Origin: HR10 sp964615335
GTDB lineage: Bacteria; Acidobacteriota; Blastocatellia; HR10
Assembly: GCA_964615335.1 (NCBI GenBank)
Contig: CAZTMT010000009.1
Span: 69,804 to 133,803 of the forward strand
DNA length: 64,000 nt
Direction: 5' to 3'
Both the position numbers and the translations under genes were made by a program. The stretch's first letter is position 1, and every line of letters starts with the position of its first letter. Below are positions 1 through 6,984 of the stretch, piece after piece. The notes under the pieces were generated by a model, which saw nothing but the letters and a program-made list of their open reading frames with translations, was not told the origin of the DNA and did no database searches.

Positions 1-719
1 CTCCAGATCTTGAGCAGATGATGGCGCCAGGCCTCTTGCAGCCCCTTGAAGAAAAGATTCGGTCCGCCCAAAAGCAGGACCTCCGGCAACGGGGTATTCC
101 CTCGCGTGAGCGTCGCCAGATTCTGGTAGACGACGGCTTCAAAGAGAGAGGCGATGATCTCCTGGACCGGGACGCCCGCCTTGAGCAGAGTGTTGGCATC
201 GGCTTCGGCGAAGATGCCACATTTGCTGCTGATCTTATGCAGCGGATATCCCTCGTAGCGCATCTCGGCGAGCTGCTCGAGCGGAATCTGGAGCTTGCGC
301 GCCGTCTTCTCGATGAACGTTCCCGTTCCGCCCGAACACGCGCTCTGCATGAGGACCTGTTTGCTCCGGGACTCGTCCGCGCCCGTGAAGAAGATCGTCT
401 TCATGTCCTCTCCGCCGATCTCGCTGACAAAGCGTACCGTCGGATGCAGGCGTTCGACCGCCGCAGCCACCGCGACGACTTCCTGCACGACCCTGGCTCC
501 GACAAACGAGGCGATCAGACCGGCTCCCGATCCCGTGAAGAAGATCCGGTCGCGTCCCGGCGTCAATCCGTGCTCCTGCTCCAGGCGCGTCAGAAAGTCA
601 AGCACTTTCTCCGCCTGTCGCGTGTTGTGCCGTTCATAAGCCTGAGAGAGAATCTCCCCCGTGGGCGACGCCAGGACGTATTTGCATGTCGTACTCCCAA
701 CATCAATTCCGCAGATCAT
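1..719 (-). CDS. 2-hydroxyacyl-CoA dehydratase activator-like ATPase (BcrAD/BadFG family), partial
   Basis: The gene starts at 719 behind a GAGGGA ribosome site and runs off the left edge, so only about 239 N-terminal residues are visible. The fold is the ASKHA ATPase type: the phosphate loop GIDVGSTTCKY is at residues 4-14 and a second signature, SEIGGEDMK, at about 99-107. Cys128 (in ACSGGTG) and Cys167 (in SKCGIFAEAD) are 39 residues apart, the same spacing as the two cysteines that hold the bridging [4Fe-4S] cluster of HgdC-type activators. Known members use ATP to push one electron into a 2-hydroxyacyl-CoA dehydratase or benzoyl-CoA reductase. The upstream gene (763-2280) is a partner of the same system, separated by 43 nt. 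The substrate cannot be told. Confidence 0.9.
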   Translation of the reverse strand, partial: MICGIDVGSTTCKYVLASPTGEILSQAYERHNTRQAEKVLDFLTRLEQEHGLTPGRDRIFFTGSGAGLIASFVGARVVQEVVAVAAAVERLHPTVRFVSEIGGEDMKTIFFTGADESRSKQVLMQSACSGGTGTFIEKTARKLQIPLEQLAEMRYEGYPLHKISSKCGIFAEADANTLLKAGVPVQEIIASLFEAVVYQNLATLTRGNTPLPEVLLLGGPNLFFKGLQEAWRHHLLKIW

Positions 720-762
720 CGCTCCCTCCTCGTCAGCCTCTCCGAACTCTTCGAGCGCGGGA

Positions 763-2280
763 TCAGCGCATCTTCCGCGCCAGATAGGCGACGTAGTTGG
801 CCGCTGTGCCCGCGTATCCAAGGTGCGGAATGCGGTAGGTGCTCCGCCGCACCTCGGGATGTTGCTCTTCGTAACGCCGAATGGCGTCGAGCGTGAGCCC
901 CGTCTTCGCCAGAACGCTTTCGAATTCCGCGTGAGCGCGCCGCTTGGCCTCAGTGAGAATCATCTGGCATCGAGAGAGAGCATGGACTTCAGCGTCTCCT
1001 TTCACTTCAATGGGCGCATAGAGCAGATCCGGATAGCGGCCGAGCACATTCGCCATCGCTCCGATGGACATCGTGTTCGGCATACAGGAGTAGGGCGACA
1101 GCTCGCAAATCATGTGCGCCTTCTTGTGCCGATACGCATACAGGGCCTTCCCGACGAGCATATGCCCCTCGCCGCCCCGGAGTTCGTAGTAGTAGTAGGA
1201 TTCGGCCAGACGCTTCAGCTCCTCCTGATCCGGAAGCTCATAGGGGAGACGCCCGAGCGCTCGGCGGAATCGGTTGTACACGAAGTGATAAATGCCCTCC
1301 AGGGCGCGAATGAGCGCGATCTTTTTGCGGTTGCGTTCGGCCCCTTTCCACTCTTCGGACGTGATGGGGGAGTGCAGCAGGTAGTCGAGCCAAACGGCGA
1401 TGGGCGGCGGGATGACCTCCGCTCCCTCCTGCTCGAGCCAGCGCTTGATGTTGTAGTTGCCCTCCCCCTCATGGGTCTGAAGCCAGAATTCGCCCGTGAT
1501 CTTCACCTTCGGTTTGACCCGAAGCCGATCCACCTGGATCGCATCCCAGCGCTTTTTGACCTCGCGCAGAGCATCGGTGAAGTAATCCGTCAGCACATGC
1601 CAGGCGAAGACCTTGAGCTTGCTCCCGGTGAGCTTCTCCTTGGGCCGATTCCGGAAGACTTCGTACAAATACTCGATGCTCTCTCGGAGGACGCGGTCCG
1701 TCTCTCCGGGAACGACTTCGTACGGGCGCGTCATGTATTCGAGATCCGTCAGCACATCGGCGCACAGAATCGCCCAGACCAATCCCAGGCTCAAGGGGAG
1801 ATTGATCTCCAGCCCTCCCCCCTGCGTCGCCCCTTGATCGAGTTGATTCTGCGCCAGCAGGAACAGCCGAAAATCCCTGAGGCCCAGTCCGTCCAGCGCC
1901 ATCGTGTAGGATTCATGGTACTGGCCAAACCGACAGGGTCCGCACGCTCCGGCCGTCAGAAAGACATATCGGTTCACAACTTCGTCTCGACCGCGCGCGG
2001 CGACCTCCGATTTGAGGAAGTTCACCAGATTCCCCGTGGTGAAAATCGTCGGACAGCACGCGCCGACATCAATCAGTTCCTTCCCCGCATCCAGATCCGC
2101 CCGCGTGATGTTCGGAAGAGGCTGCGCGTTGTATCCGAGATTGTGCATCACGCCCTGAATCAGGCGTTCGTGCTTCCAGGTCAACCCTCCGAAGAGGATC
2201 GTCACTGTCGCCCGCTCCTCACGCGTGAAGGGGCGTGGCCGATAGGCCGTGTAATGGTTGATCTTCTGGACCGTCTCCAT
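763..2280 (-). CDS. CoA enzyme activase-related protein (2-hydroxyacyl-CoA dehydratase superfamily, COG3581-like)
   Basis: 505 residues. The start at 2280 (METVQKINHY) is chosen because AAGGGGGG lies just upstream; a longer frame from 2355 would read through the operator palindrome. Conserved Cys-rich blocks are visible: GACCPTIFTTGNLVNFLKS, AGACGPCRFGQYHESYTMAL and, near the middle, CELSPYSCMPNTMSIGAMA followed by YAPIEVKGDAEVHALSRCQM. These are typical of proteins found beside or fused to the BcrAD-type activator, often within a single polypeptide of about 1400 residues; here the parts are separate genes. It probably works with the downstream activator as an Fe-S ATP-dependent reductase/dehydratase component in the cytoplasm. 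The substrate is unknown. Confidence 0.8.
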   Translation of the reverse strand: METVQKINHYTAYRPRPFTREERATVTILFGGLTWKHERLIQGVMHNLGYNAQPLPNITRADLDAGKELIDVGACCPTIFTTGNLVNFLKSEVAARGRDEVVNRYVFLTAGACGPCRFGQYHESYTMALDGLGLRDFRLFLLAQNQLDQGATQGGGLEINLPLSLGLVWAILCADVLTDLEYMTRPYEVVPGETDRVLRESIEYLYEVFRNRPKEKLTGSKLKVFAWHVLTDYFTDALREVKKRWDAIQVDRLRVKPKVKITGEFWLQTHEGEGNYNIKRWLEQEGAEVIPPPIAVWLDYLLHSPITSEEWKGAERNRKKIALIRALEGIYHFVYNRFRRALGRLPYELPDQEELKRLAESYYYYELRGGEGHMLVGKALYAYRHKKAHMICELSPYSCMPNTMSIGAMANVLGRYPDLLYAPIEVKGDAEVHALSRCQMILTEAKRRAHAEFESVLAKTGLTLDAIRRYEEQHPEVRRSTYRIPHLGYAGTAANYVAYLARKMR

Positions 2281-2307
2281 ACGCCTTCCCCCCTTGAGCA
2301 TCTTCGA

Positions 2308-2337
2308 CCCACTAGACTGACATGTCAGTCTAGTGGG
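2308..2337. promoter_or_regulatory. Perfect 30-bp palindrome, probable TetR operator
   Basis: The half-site reads CCCACTAGACTGACA and is followed directly by its exact reverse complement, with no central gap. It sits between the tetR stop (2352) and the activase start (2280). There is no T-run after it on either strand, so it is unlikely to be a terminator. The most economical reading is the binding site of the TetR protein encoded just upstream, controlling the two activase genes. Confidence 0.75.
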
Positions 2338-2351
2338 GAGGTAAAAAAAAT

Positions 2352-2966
2352 TCACGATGGGGTCGAGCGCGCAAAGACCCCTCTCAACCCGAAGTTGAAC
2401 AACTCTTCGACGACCAGATCCAGAGGCGGAAGATTCTCCCGCCGAGACGTCAATTGCTCGGCCACCTCTTTCATCGTCCCCAGGATGCAGGAGGCCACAA
2501 TCCGGGTGTGACAGGGACGCACAAGACCCATGCGGATCCCATGTTCCAGGGAGCGTTCGATGAGCGAAAGGACGCGATCGTAGAAGGCCTGCAGCATCGC
2601 GGCGGACCGTTCGTCTAATCCCGCCGCCTGATGCAGCAGGATCTTGGTCAACTCGGGATCCCGAACCAGGAACTCCAGGACGCGGCCAATATTGGCCTTG
2701 ACCTGTTCGAGAGGATCGGGCTTGTCCGGGCCCAGGTCAATGGGCTTGATGCGCTGGCGCAGCTCTTGCAGGACGTCATCCAGGAGGCTGTCGAAGATGT
2801 CCCGCTTGCTCGTGAAGTACAGATAGAACGTGCCGCGCGCAATCCCCGCGCTCTCGATGATGTCGGAGACACTGGCGTTGTGATACCCCTTTTGCGAGAA
2901 GACCCGTTTGGCGAAAAAGAGGATCTGATTTCGCCGCGCCTGCTTCAGCTCTTTGTGAACGACCAC
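2352..2966 (-). CDS. TetR/AcrR family transcriptional regulator
   Basis: 204 residues, GTG start at 2966 preceded by AGGAGGGACA. The N-terminal helix-turn-helix is classical: RRNQILFFAKRVFSQKGYHNASVSDIIESAGIARGTFYLYFTSKRDIF (about residues 12-59). The C-terminal half is a helical ligand-binding domain. Genes of this type next to acyl-CoA enzymes often answer to acyl-CoA or fatty acids, but the ligand here is not readable from sequence. It is transcribed in the same direction as the activase genes, and the perfect palindrome at 2308-2337 lies directly downstream of its stop codon, suggesting local control of the activase pair. Confidence 0.9.
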   Translation of the reverse strand: MVVHKELKQARRNQILFFAKRVFSQKGYHNASVSDIIESAGIARGTFYLYFTSKRDIFDSLLDDVLQELRQRIKPIDLGPDKPDPLEQVKANIGRVLEFLVRDPELTKILLHQAAGLDERSAAMLQAFYDRVLSLIERSLEHGIRMGLVRPCHTRIVASCILGTMKEVAEQLTSRRENLPPLDLVVEELFNFGLRGVFARSTPS

Positions 2967-2993
2967 CTTGTCCCTCCTGCGCGAAGGCTTACT

Positions 2994-3021
2994 CTTATCA
3001 CAAGAATCCCCGCCATGTCAA
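2994..3021 (-). promoter_or_regulatory. Probable sigma-70 promoter of the tetR gene
   Basis: On the minus strand a perfect -35 TTGACA (3021-3016) is followed after 16 bp by GATAAG (2999-2994). It lies about 30 nt upstream of the GTG start at 2966. Confidence 0.55.
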
Positions 3022-3129
3022 GCCGAGCTTCCTTGGAGTGATCAGAAGATATTGGGCGCTACCTGAGCGCGCTGTGTTCGAAAGTCCTCTTGAGGAAGCA
3101 GGGCGTCCGACAGCCCGAGAACAGCCGAG

Positions 3130-3339
3130 CTACTTGCTGTACCGGTAGGTGATTCGCCCTCGCGTCAGATCATAGGGGGATAGCTCCACACGAACGCGAT
3201 CTCCCGGAAGGACGCGGATATAATTTTTTCGCATTTTCCCCGAGAGGTGGGCCAGAACTTCATGGCCATCTCCATCCAGCTTCACGCGGAAGGTCGCATT
3301 AGGGAGGGCTTCGACGACCGTCCCATCAACCGGGATCAT
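3130..3339 (-). CDS. infA: Translation initiation factor IF-1
   Basis: 69 residues covering the whole S1/OB fold: VDGTVVEALPNATFRVKLDG, then HEVLAHLSGKMRKNYIRVLPGDRV and SPYDLTRGRITYRYSK. The first three or so residues of the usual 72-residue protein are replaced by a short MIP start; an AAGGAGG site upstream supports this start. IF-1 binds the ribosomal A site during initiation. It follows hspR by 30 nt and is probably co-transcribed with it, rather than lying in the ribosomal protein operon with rpmJ and rpsM, which are not here. A second copy may exist elsewhere in the genome. Confidence 0.95.
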   Translation of the reverse strand: MIPVDGTVVEALPNATFRVKLDGDGHEVLAHLSGKMRKNYIRVLPGDRVRVELSPYDLTRGRITYRYSK

Positions 3340-3369
3340 GTCCTCCTTGCTAATAGAAGATCACCTCCT

Positions 3370-3810
3370 TTATCCAGAATGTTCGACCGCCTCTTGGACA
3401 ACCTCGCGCTCCTGCCGGATATCCGGAGAGGACGCGCGCGCCCGAAGAAGCGCTCCATAGTTAAAAGGAACCAGGGCGAATTTCTCAGTCACCTGCGAGA
3501 CCAAACGCTCTCCGAGCTCCATTCTCAGGTACTCCAAAAAGCGCTGGATCTCGCGCTGCATGGCATCCATGCGATCCCGCAGATTGAGAATGATCTCGAC
3601 ACCGGCCAAATTCACGCCCAGCTCTCGCGTGAGCGTGAGGATGAATTCCAGCCGCTTGAGGTCGCTCTCCGAATAATACCGCGTGTTCCCCTTGGAGCGG
3701 GAAGGCTTCAGAAGGCCATGCCGCTCGTAAAGGCGAAGTGTCTGAGGGTGAATGCCATAGGCCTCAGACACGGCGCTGATCGTATACCCCTTTTCTTTTC
3801 GCTTCTTCAC
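3370..3810 (-). CDS. hspR: HspR, MerR-family heat-shock repressor
   Basis: 146 residues, GTG start at 3810. The N-terminal MerR helix-turn-helix reads YTISAVSEAYGIHPQTLRLY then ERHGLLKPSRSKGNTRYYSESDLKRL, and a helical segment typical of HspR follows (LTRELGVNLAGVEIILNLRDRM). Known HspR proteins bind HAIR inverted repeats, with DnaK as co-repressor, and shut off dnaK, clpB and hspR itself. Here the gene is divergent from the dnaK cluster and two HAIR-like sites lie between them, which fits autoregulation plus control of the chaperones. The C-terminus (about residues 100-146) is variable. Confidence 0.92.
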   Translation of the reverse strand: MKKRKEKGYTISAVSEAYGIHPQTLRLYERHGLLKPSRSKGNTRYYSESDLKRLEFILTLTRELGVNLAGVEIILNLRDRMDAMQREIQRFLEYLRMELGERLVSQVTEKFALVPFNYGALLRARASSPDIRQEREVVQEAVEHSG

Positions 3811-3844
3811 CCCATTTGGCCCTCACTCTTTGGGTCGCAGGTGT

Positions 3845-3874
3845 ATGCTAATATATGAGTCTTTCTCTGTCAAG
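3845..3874 (-). promoter_or_regulatory. hspR-infA promoter with overlapping HAIR-like operator
   Basis: Minus strand: -35 TTGACA at 3873-3868, 17-bp spacer, -10 TAGCAT at 3850-3845. The 21-bp segment 3854-3874 has arms CTTGACA and ACTCATA separated by 7 bp, the arm spacing of the HspR HAIR element (CTTGAGT-N7-ACTCAAG), matching 5 of 7 bases in each arm. A bound repressor would cover the -35 box and spacer. Confidence 0.7.
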
Positions 3875-3906
3875 TTTTTATCCCGGGCGAGGGAGTCTTC
3901 CAGAGA

Positions 3907-3936
3907 GTTGACATAGATGGACTCATATTTTATTAT
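3907..3936 (+). promoter_or_regulatory. dnaK-cluster promoter P1 with overlapping HAIR-like operator
   Basis: Plus strand: -35 TTGACA at 3908-3913, 17-bp spacer, -10 TATTAT at 3931-3936. The segment 3907-3927 has arms GTTGACA and ACTCATA around 7 bp and is nearly the same as the site at 3854-3874 read on the opposite strand. The two copies point away from each other and each overlaps its own -35 box. Confidence 0.75.
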
Positions 3937-3943
3937 ATTGGTT

Positions 3944-3972
3944 GGCTAAAAGCTTCTGTTGGGCTTTTAGCC
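3944..3972 (+). promoter_or_regulatory. Perfect 10-bp stem with 9-nt loop at the predicted 5' end of the dnaK transcript
   Basis: GGCTAAAAGC (3944-3953) and GCTTTTAGCC (3963-3972) are exact reverse complements around nine bases. The predicted start point from P1 is about 3943-3944, so the hairpin would sit at the very 5' end of the mRNA. A stabilising 5' hairpin or an extra operator are both possible. The sequence is not CIRCE. Confidence 0.5.
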
Positions 3973-4015
3973 TCTGCCAAGATGTTTGAGGCGAATAGGC
4001 AGCAAAGGCGAGTGA

Positions 4016-4024
4016 TGATATAAT
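4016..4024 (+). promoter_or_regulatory. Second (extended -10) promoter candidate P2 for rpoZ-dnaK
   Basis: TGATATAAT is an exact TGN plus TATAAT extended -10. The -35 region 17 bp upstream (TAGGCA) is weak, as usual for extended -10 promoters. It would give a leader of about 47 nt before rpoZ and would not be covered by the HAIR-like sites. Confidence 0.5.
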
Positions 4025-4077
4025 CTCCTGGTGCGAAGGGAGATCCATGAGACCTCACGTGCCGGGAGGAAGGAGCG

Positions 4078-4320
4078 ATGACGACACGAGTGAAGTTAGC
4101 CGAGGAAGCCCTCTCGAAGTTCGAGAGTCGGTACTTGATCTGCTCGGTTGTGGCCAAGCGAGCCAAGCAGCTTGTGAAGCATCCGGAGAGTCAAGGGCTG
4201 GCTTGGGCCATCAACCAGGCGCTCAAGGAGTTGAATGAGGGAGCGCTTCCTTTTGAGCAACCGGAAGTGGAGAAGCCTCGGGCTCGTCGCAGCAGGCGAG
4301 CGCGAGGGCCTCGCTCCTGA
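4078..4320 (+). CDS. rpoZ: RNA polymerase omega subunit
   Basis: 80 residues. The core motif SRYLICSVVAKRAKQL at about residues 18-33 followed by AINQALKELNEGALPFE is the omega/Rpb6 signature that clamps the beta-prime C-terminus. The C-terminus is a basic tail rich in Arg. The start at 4078 has a strong GGAGGAAGGAG site. It is 46 nt upstream of dnaK and is the first gene of the heat-shock cluster under P1/P2, an uncommon place for rpoZ, which often follows gmk. Confidence 0.8.
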   Translation: MTTRVKLAEEALSKFESRYLICSVVAKRAKQLVKHPESQGLAWAINQALKELNEGALPFEQPEVEKPRARRSRRARGPRS

Positions 4321-4366
4321 GAGAGGGTCTGTTCTGTGCTGAAATCTCGCAGAGGAGGGAGGGACC

Positions 4367-6253
4367 ATGGCGAAGGCAGTGGGCATTGACTTGGGGACGA
4401 CCAACTCGGTGATCGCCATCATGGAGGGGGGGAAGCCGACGGTCATCATCAATAGTGAAGGGAGTCGTTTGACTCCCTCCGTTGTGGCGTTCACCAAGAC
4501 GGGAGAGCGGCTGGTCGGGCAGTTGGCCAAGCGGCAGGCGATCCTCAATCCCGAGAACACGATCTATTCGGTCAAGCGGTTCATGGGGCGGCGGTATTCG
4601 GAGGTGACCAGCGAGATTCGCAATGTCCCGTACAAGGTGGTCCCGGGACCAAACGATGCCGTGCGGTTCGACATCATGGGAAAGCTCTACTCGCCCGAGG
4701 AGATCTCGGCCATGATCTTGCGCAAGCTCGTGGAGGATGCTTCGCGGTATTTGGGGGAGAAGATCACCGATGCCGTGATCACCGTCCCGGCCTACTTCAA
4801 TGATGCTCAGCGCACGGCGACACGGGATGCGGGGAAGATCGCCGGACTGAACGTCCTGCGGATCATCAACGAGCCGACGGCTGCCGCGTTGGCCTATGGA
4901 CTGGACAAGAAGAAGAACGAGACCATCCTGGTCTTCGATCTCGGAGGGGGGACGTTTGACGTCTCGATCCTGGAGGTCGGAGACGGGGTCTTCGAAGTGA
5001 AGGCCACAAGCGGAGACACGCATCTGGGAGGCGATGATTTCGACAAACGGATCGTGGATTGGCTGGCCGAGGAGTTCAAGCGGGAATATGGCATTGATCT
5101 GCGCCAGGATCGCCAGGCGCTGCAGCGGTTGACCGAGGCGGCCGAGAAGGCGAAGATCGAACTCTCCAGCGTCATGGAGACGATCATCAGCCTCCCCTTC
5201 ATCACGGCGGATGCGACCGGGCCGAAACATCTGGAGATGAAGCTCACCCGCTCCAAGTTCGAGCAGTTGACGGCCGATCTGGTCGAGCGGTGCATCGGGC
5301 CGGTCCGTCAGGCGCTCGCGGATGCCAAGATGACCGAACGCGATATTGACGAAGTCATCCTCGTTGGGGGAGCGACGCGCATCCCCGCCGTGCAGCAGTT
5401 GGTCCGGCGGCTTCTCGGGAAGGAGCCGAATCAATCGGTGAATCCGGATGAGGTCGTGGCCATCGGCGCGGCCATTCAGGCGGGCGTGCTGGCCGGCGAG
5501 GTCAAGGAGGTTTTGCTTCTGGATGTCGTTCCGCTCTCGCTCGGGGTGGAGACGCTCGGAGGGGTGATGACCAAGATCATCGAGCGCAATACGACCATTC
5601 CCGTGCGGCGGACCGAGATCTTCACGACCGCCGAGGACAATCAGACGGCCGTGGACATTCACATCTTGCAGGGCGAGCGCGAGATGGCGCGCGACAATCG
5701 GACGCTCGGGCGGTTCCGTCTGGAAGGAATCGCGCCGGCTCCTCGCGGTGTGCCGCAGATCGAGGTGACCTTCGACATTGACGCCAACGGCATCTTGCAC
5801 GTGAGCGCGCGCGATAAAGCGACCGGGCGCGAGGCCAAGATCACGATCACCGGTTCGACGCAGCTCTCCAAGGAGGAGATCGAGCGGATGATCCGCGAGG
5901 CCGAGATGTACGCCGAAGAGGACCGGCGTCGGCGCGAGCTGGTCGAAGCGCGGAACCAGGCCGACAGCCTCGCCTATCAGGTCGAGCGAACGCTGCGGGA
6001 TTTGGGCGATAAGGTGCCCCCGTCCGAGCGCGCGCGGGCCGAGCAGTTGATCCAGGAGATCCGGCAGGCGATCAAAGAAGAGGCCGGGATCGAGCGGATT
6101 CGTCAGCTCATGTCCGATTTGCAGCAGGTCGCTCATCAGATCGCGGCCATCGCCTACGGTCACGCGACCTCGGCCGGAGCGGGGACGTCGGGACGTCGCT
6201 CCGAAGGGGGATCGGACGACGTCATTGATGCCGAATTCAAGCCCAGCCACTGA
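4367..6253 (+). CDS. dnaK: Chaperone DnaK (Hsp70)
   Basis: 628 residues, full length. Nucleotide-binding domain: GIDLGTTNSV at 6-15, VFDLGGGTFDVSIL at about 190-203, VGGATRIPAVQ at about 330. The linker EVLLLDVVPLSLGVETLGG precedes the substrate-binding beta domain, and the C-terminus ends with the conserved DDVIDAEF. Acts in the cytoplasm with DnaJ and a nucleotide exchange factor to fold proteins; with HspR it may act as thermometer for its own operon. Good ribosome site GGGAGGGA. Followed by an acidic protein rather than grpE. Confidence 0.98.
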   Translation: MAKAVGIDLGTTNSVIAIMEGGKPTVIINSEGSRLTPSVVAFTKTGERLVGQLAKRQAILNPENTIYSVKRFMGRRYSEVTSEIRNVPYKVVPGPNDAVRFDIMGKLYSPEEISAMILRKLVEDASRYLGEKITDAVITVPAYFNDAQRTATRDAGKIAGLNVLRIINEPTAAALAYGLDKKKNETILVFDLGGGTFDVSILEVGDGVFEVKATSGDTHLGGDDFDKRIVDWLAEEFKREYGIDLRQDRQALQRLTEAAEKAKIELSSVMETIISLPFITADATGPKHLEMKLTRSKFEQLTADLVERCIGPVRQALADAKMTERDIDEVILVGGATRIPAVQQLVRRLLGKEPNQSVNPDEVVAIGAAIQAGVLAGEVKEVLLLDVVPLSLGVETLGGVMTKIIERNTTIPVRRTEIFTTAEDNQTAVDIHILQGEREMARDNRTLGRFRLEGIAPAPRGVPQIEVTFDIDANGILHVSARDKATGREAKITITGSTQLSKEEIERMIREAEMYAEEDRRRRELVEARNQADSLAYQVERTLRDLGDKVPPSERARAEQLIQEIRQAIKEEAGIERIRQLMSDLQQVAHQIAAIAYGHATSAGAGTSGRRSEGGSDDVIDAEFKPSH

Positions 6254-6325
6254 AATATCGCCCGCGCGACCGAGGGATCTGCGATCCATGAGATCGCGCG
6301 GAATCTCCTGAGGAGGTGACACAGG

Positions 6326-6838
6326 ATGCCACGTCGGAAGAAAACAGTATCAGAAGAGCCCGTCCTCCCAACACCGCCCGAGGAACGGGCTCCTTCCTAT
6401 GAGGAATCGGTCGAGCCGTATGACGAGGTCCTCGAGGAGTATGAGGAGGACTTTCTCCTTGAAGAGGAGCCGCTCTCAGAAGTTGAGGTTGAGGAAGAGG
6501 AGTTGATCGAGGTCGAGGAGGAGGACGAGGAGCCGGTTCAGGCGGCCCGTCCGGAACCGGTCGAGGAGGAAGTCGTCGAGCCGGTCCCCCCTCGATATGA
6601 GACGCGCCAGGAGATGCTGGCCCGGCTCATGCGTCGTCTTCTGGCGGCACGCGAGCGCGTGCGCGCGACGCTGGAGCGCGTGCGCGACATCAACGGGCAG
6701 CTTCGCGATGCGGGACCCAGACCGCCCGAGCGCCTCAAGGAGCAGTATCAGCGGGCCGTCGCCGAGCTGAGCGCGGCGCGGCGGGAGGAGAATCTCGCGC
6801 GGGCGGAGCTGATTCAGGCCTTGAACTGGCGAGGATGA
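6326..6838 (+). CDS. Acidic coiled-coil protein of unknown function in the dnaK cluster
   Basis: 170 residues, start preceded by GAGGAGGTGAC. Residues 1-90 are a low-complexity acidic stretch dominated by Glu, Asp, Val and Pro; residues about 92-168 form a charged helical region likely to be a coiled coil (LMRRLLAARERVRATLERV and AVAELSAARREENLARAEL). No signal peptide, no membrane segment, no cysteines. The order rpoZ, dnaK, this gene, dnaJ puts it where grpE might be expected. It lacks the C-terminal beta-wing domain of GrpE, so it is not called GrpE. A role as DnaK co-factor is only an inference from position. Confidence 0.6.
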   Translation: MPRRKKTVSEEPVLPTPPEERAPSYEESVEPYDEVLEEYEEDFLLEEEPLSEVEVEEEELIEVEEEDEEPVQAARPEPVEEEVVEPVPPRYETRQEMLARLMRRLLAARERVRATLERVRDINGQLRDAGPRPPERLKEQYQRAVAELSAARREENLARAELIQALNWRG

Positions 6839-6984
6839 AAGGCGAGCGCGGGCGCATGGCTCTGCGAGGATCCCACCGGGTGAGGGACGACCCGGGAAGC
6901 CTCACAGGAGGGAGTCCTGCGCAGAGCCCCGGATCCTGAAGATCTCCTGCCAAGTGGCCGACCTCTGCACGGGTGGGAGGCGCT

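Noticed and set aside
2308..2337. Rho-independent terminator for tetR
   Set aside because: No T-run after the palindrome; the only T-run on the minus strand lies before it.
661..2511. A 616-residue plus-strand frame over the activase gene
   Set aside because: The minus-strand protein has clear family motifs and a ribosome site; the plus frame has neither.
3944..3972. CIRCE element for HrcA
   Set aside because: Arm sequence GGCTAAAAGC does not match TTAGCACTC, and HspR is the encoded regulator.
4223..6322. A 699-residue open frame antisense to dnaK
   Set aside because: It mirrors the dnaK frame, has no ribosome site, and is rich in Arg/Asp/Leu/His as expected from reverse reading of high-GC coding DNA.
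6326..6838. GrpE
   Set aside because: Acidic N-terminus and coiled coil fit loosely, but the C-terminal beta domain and GrpE signature are missing.
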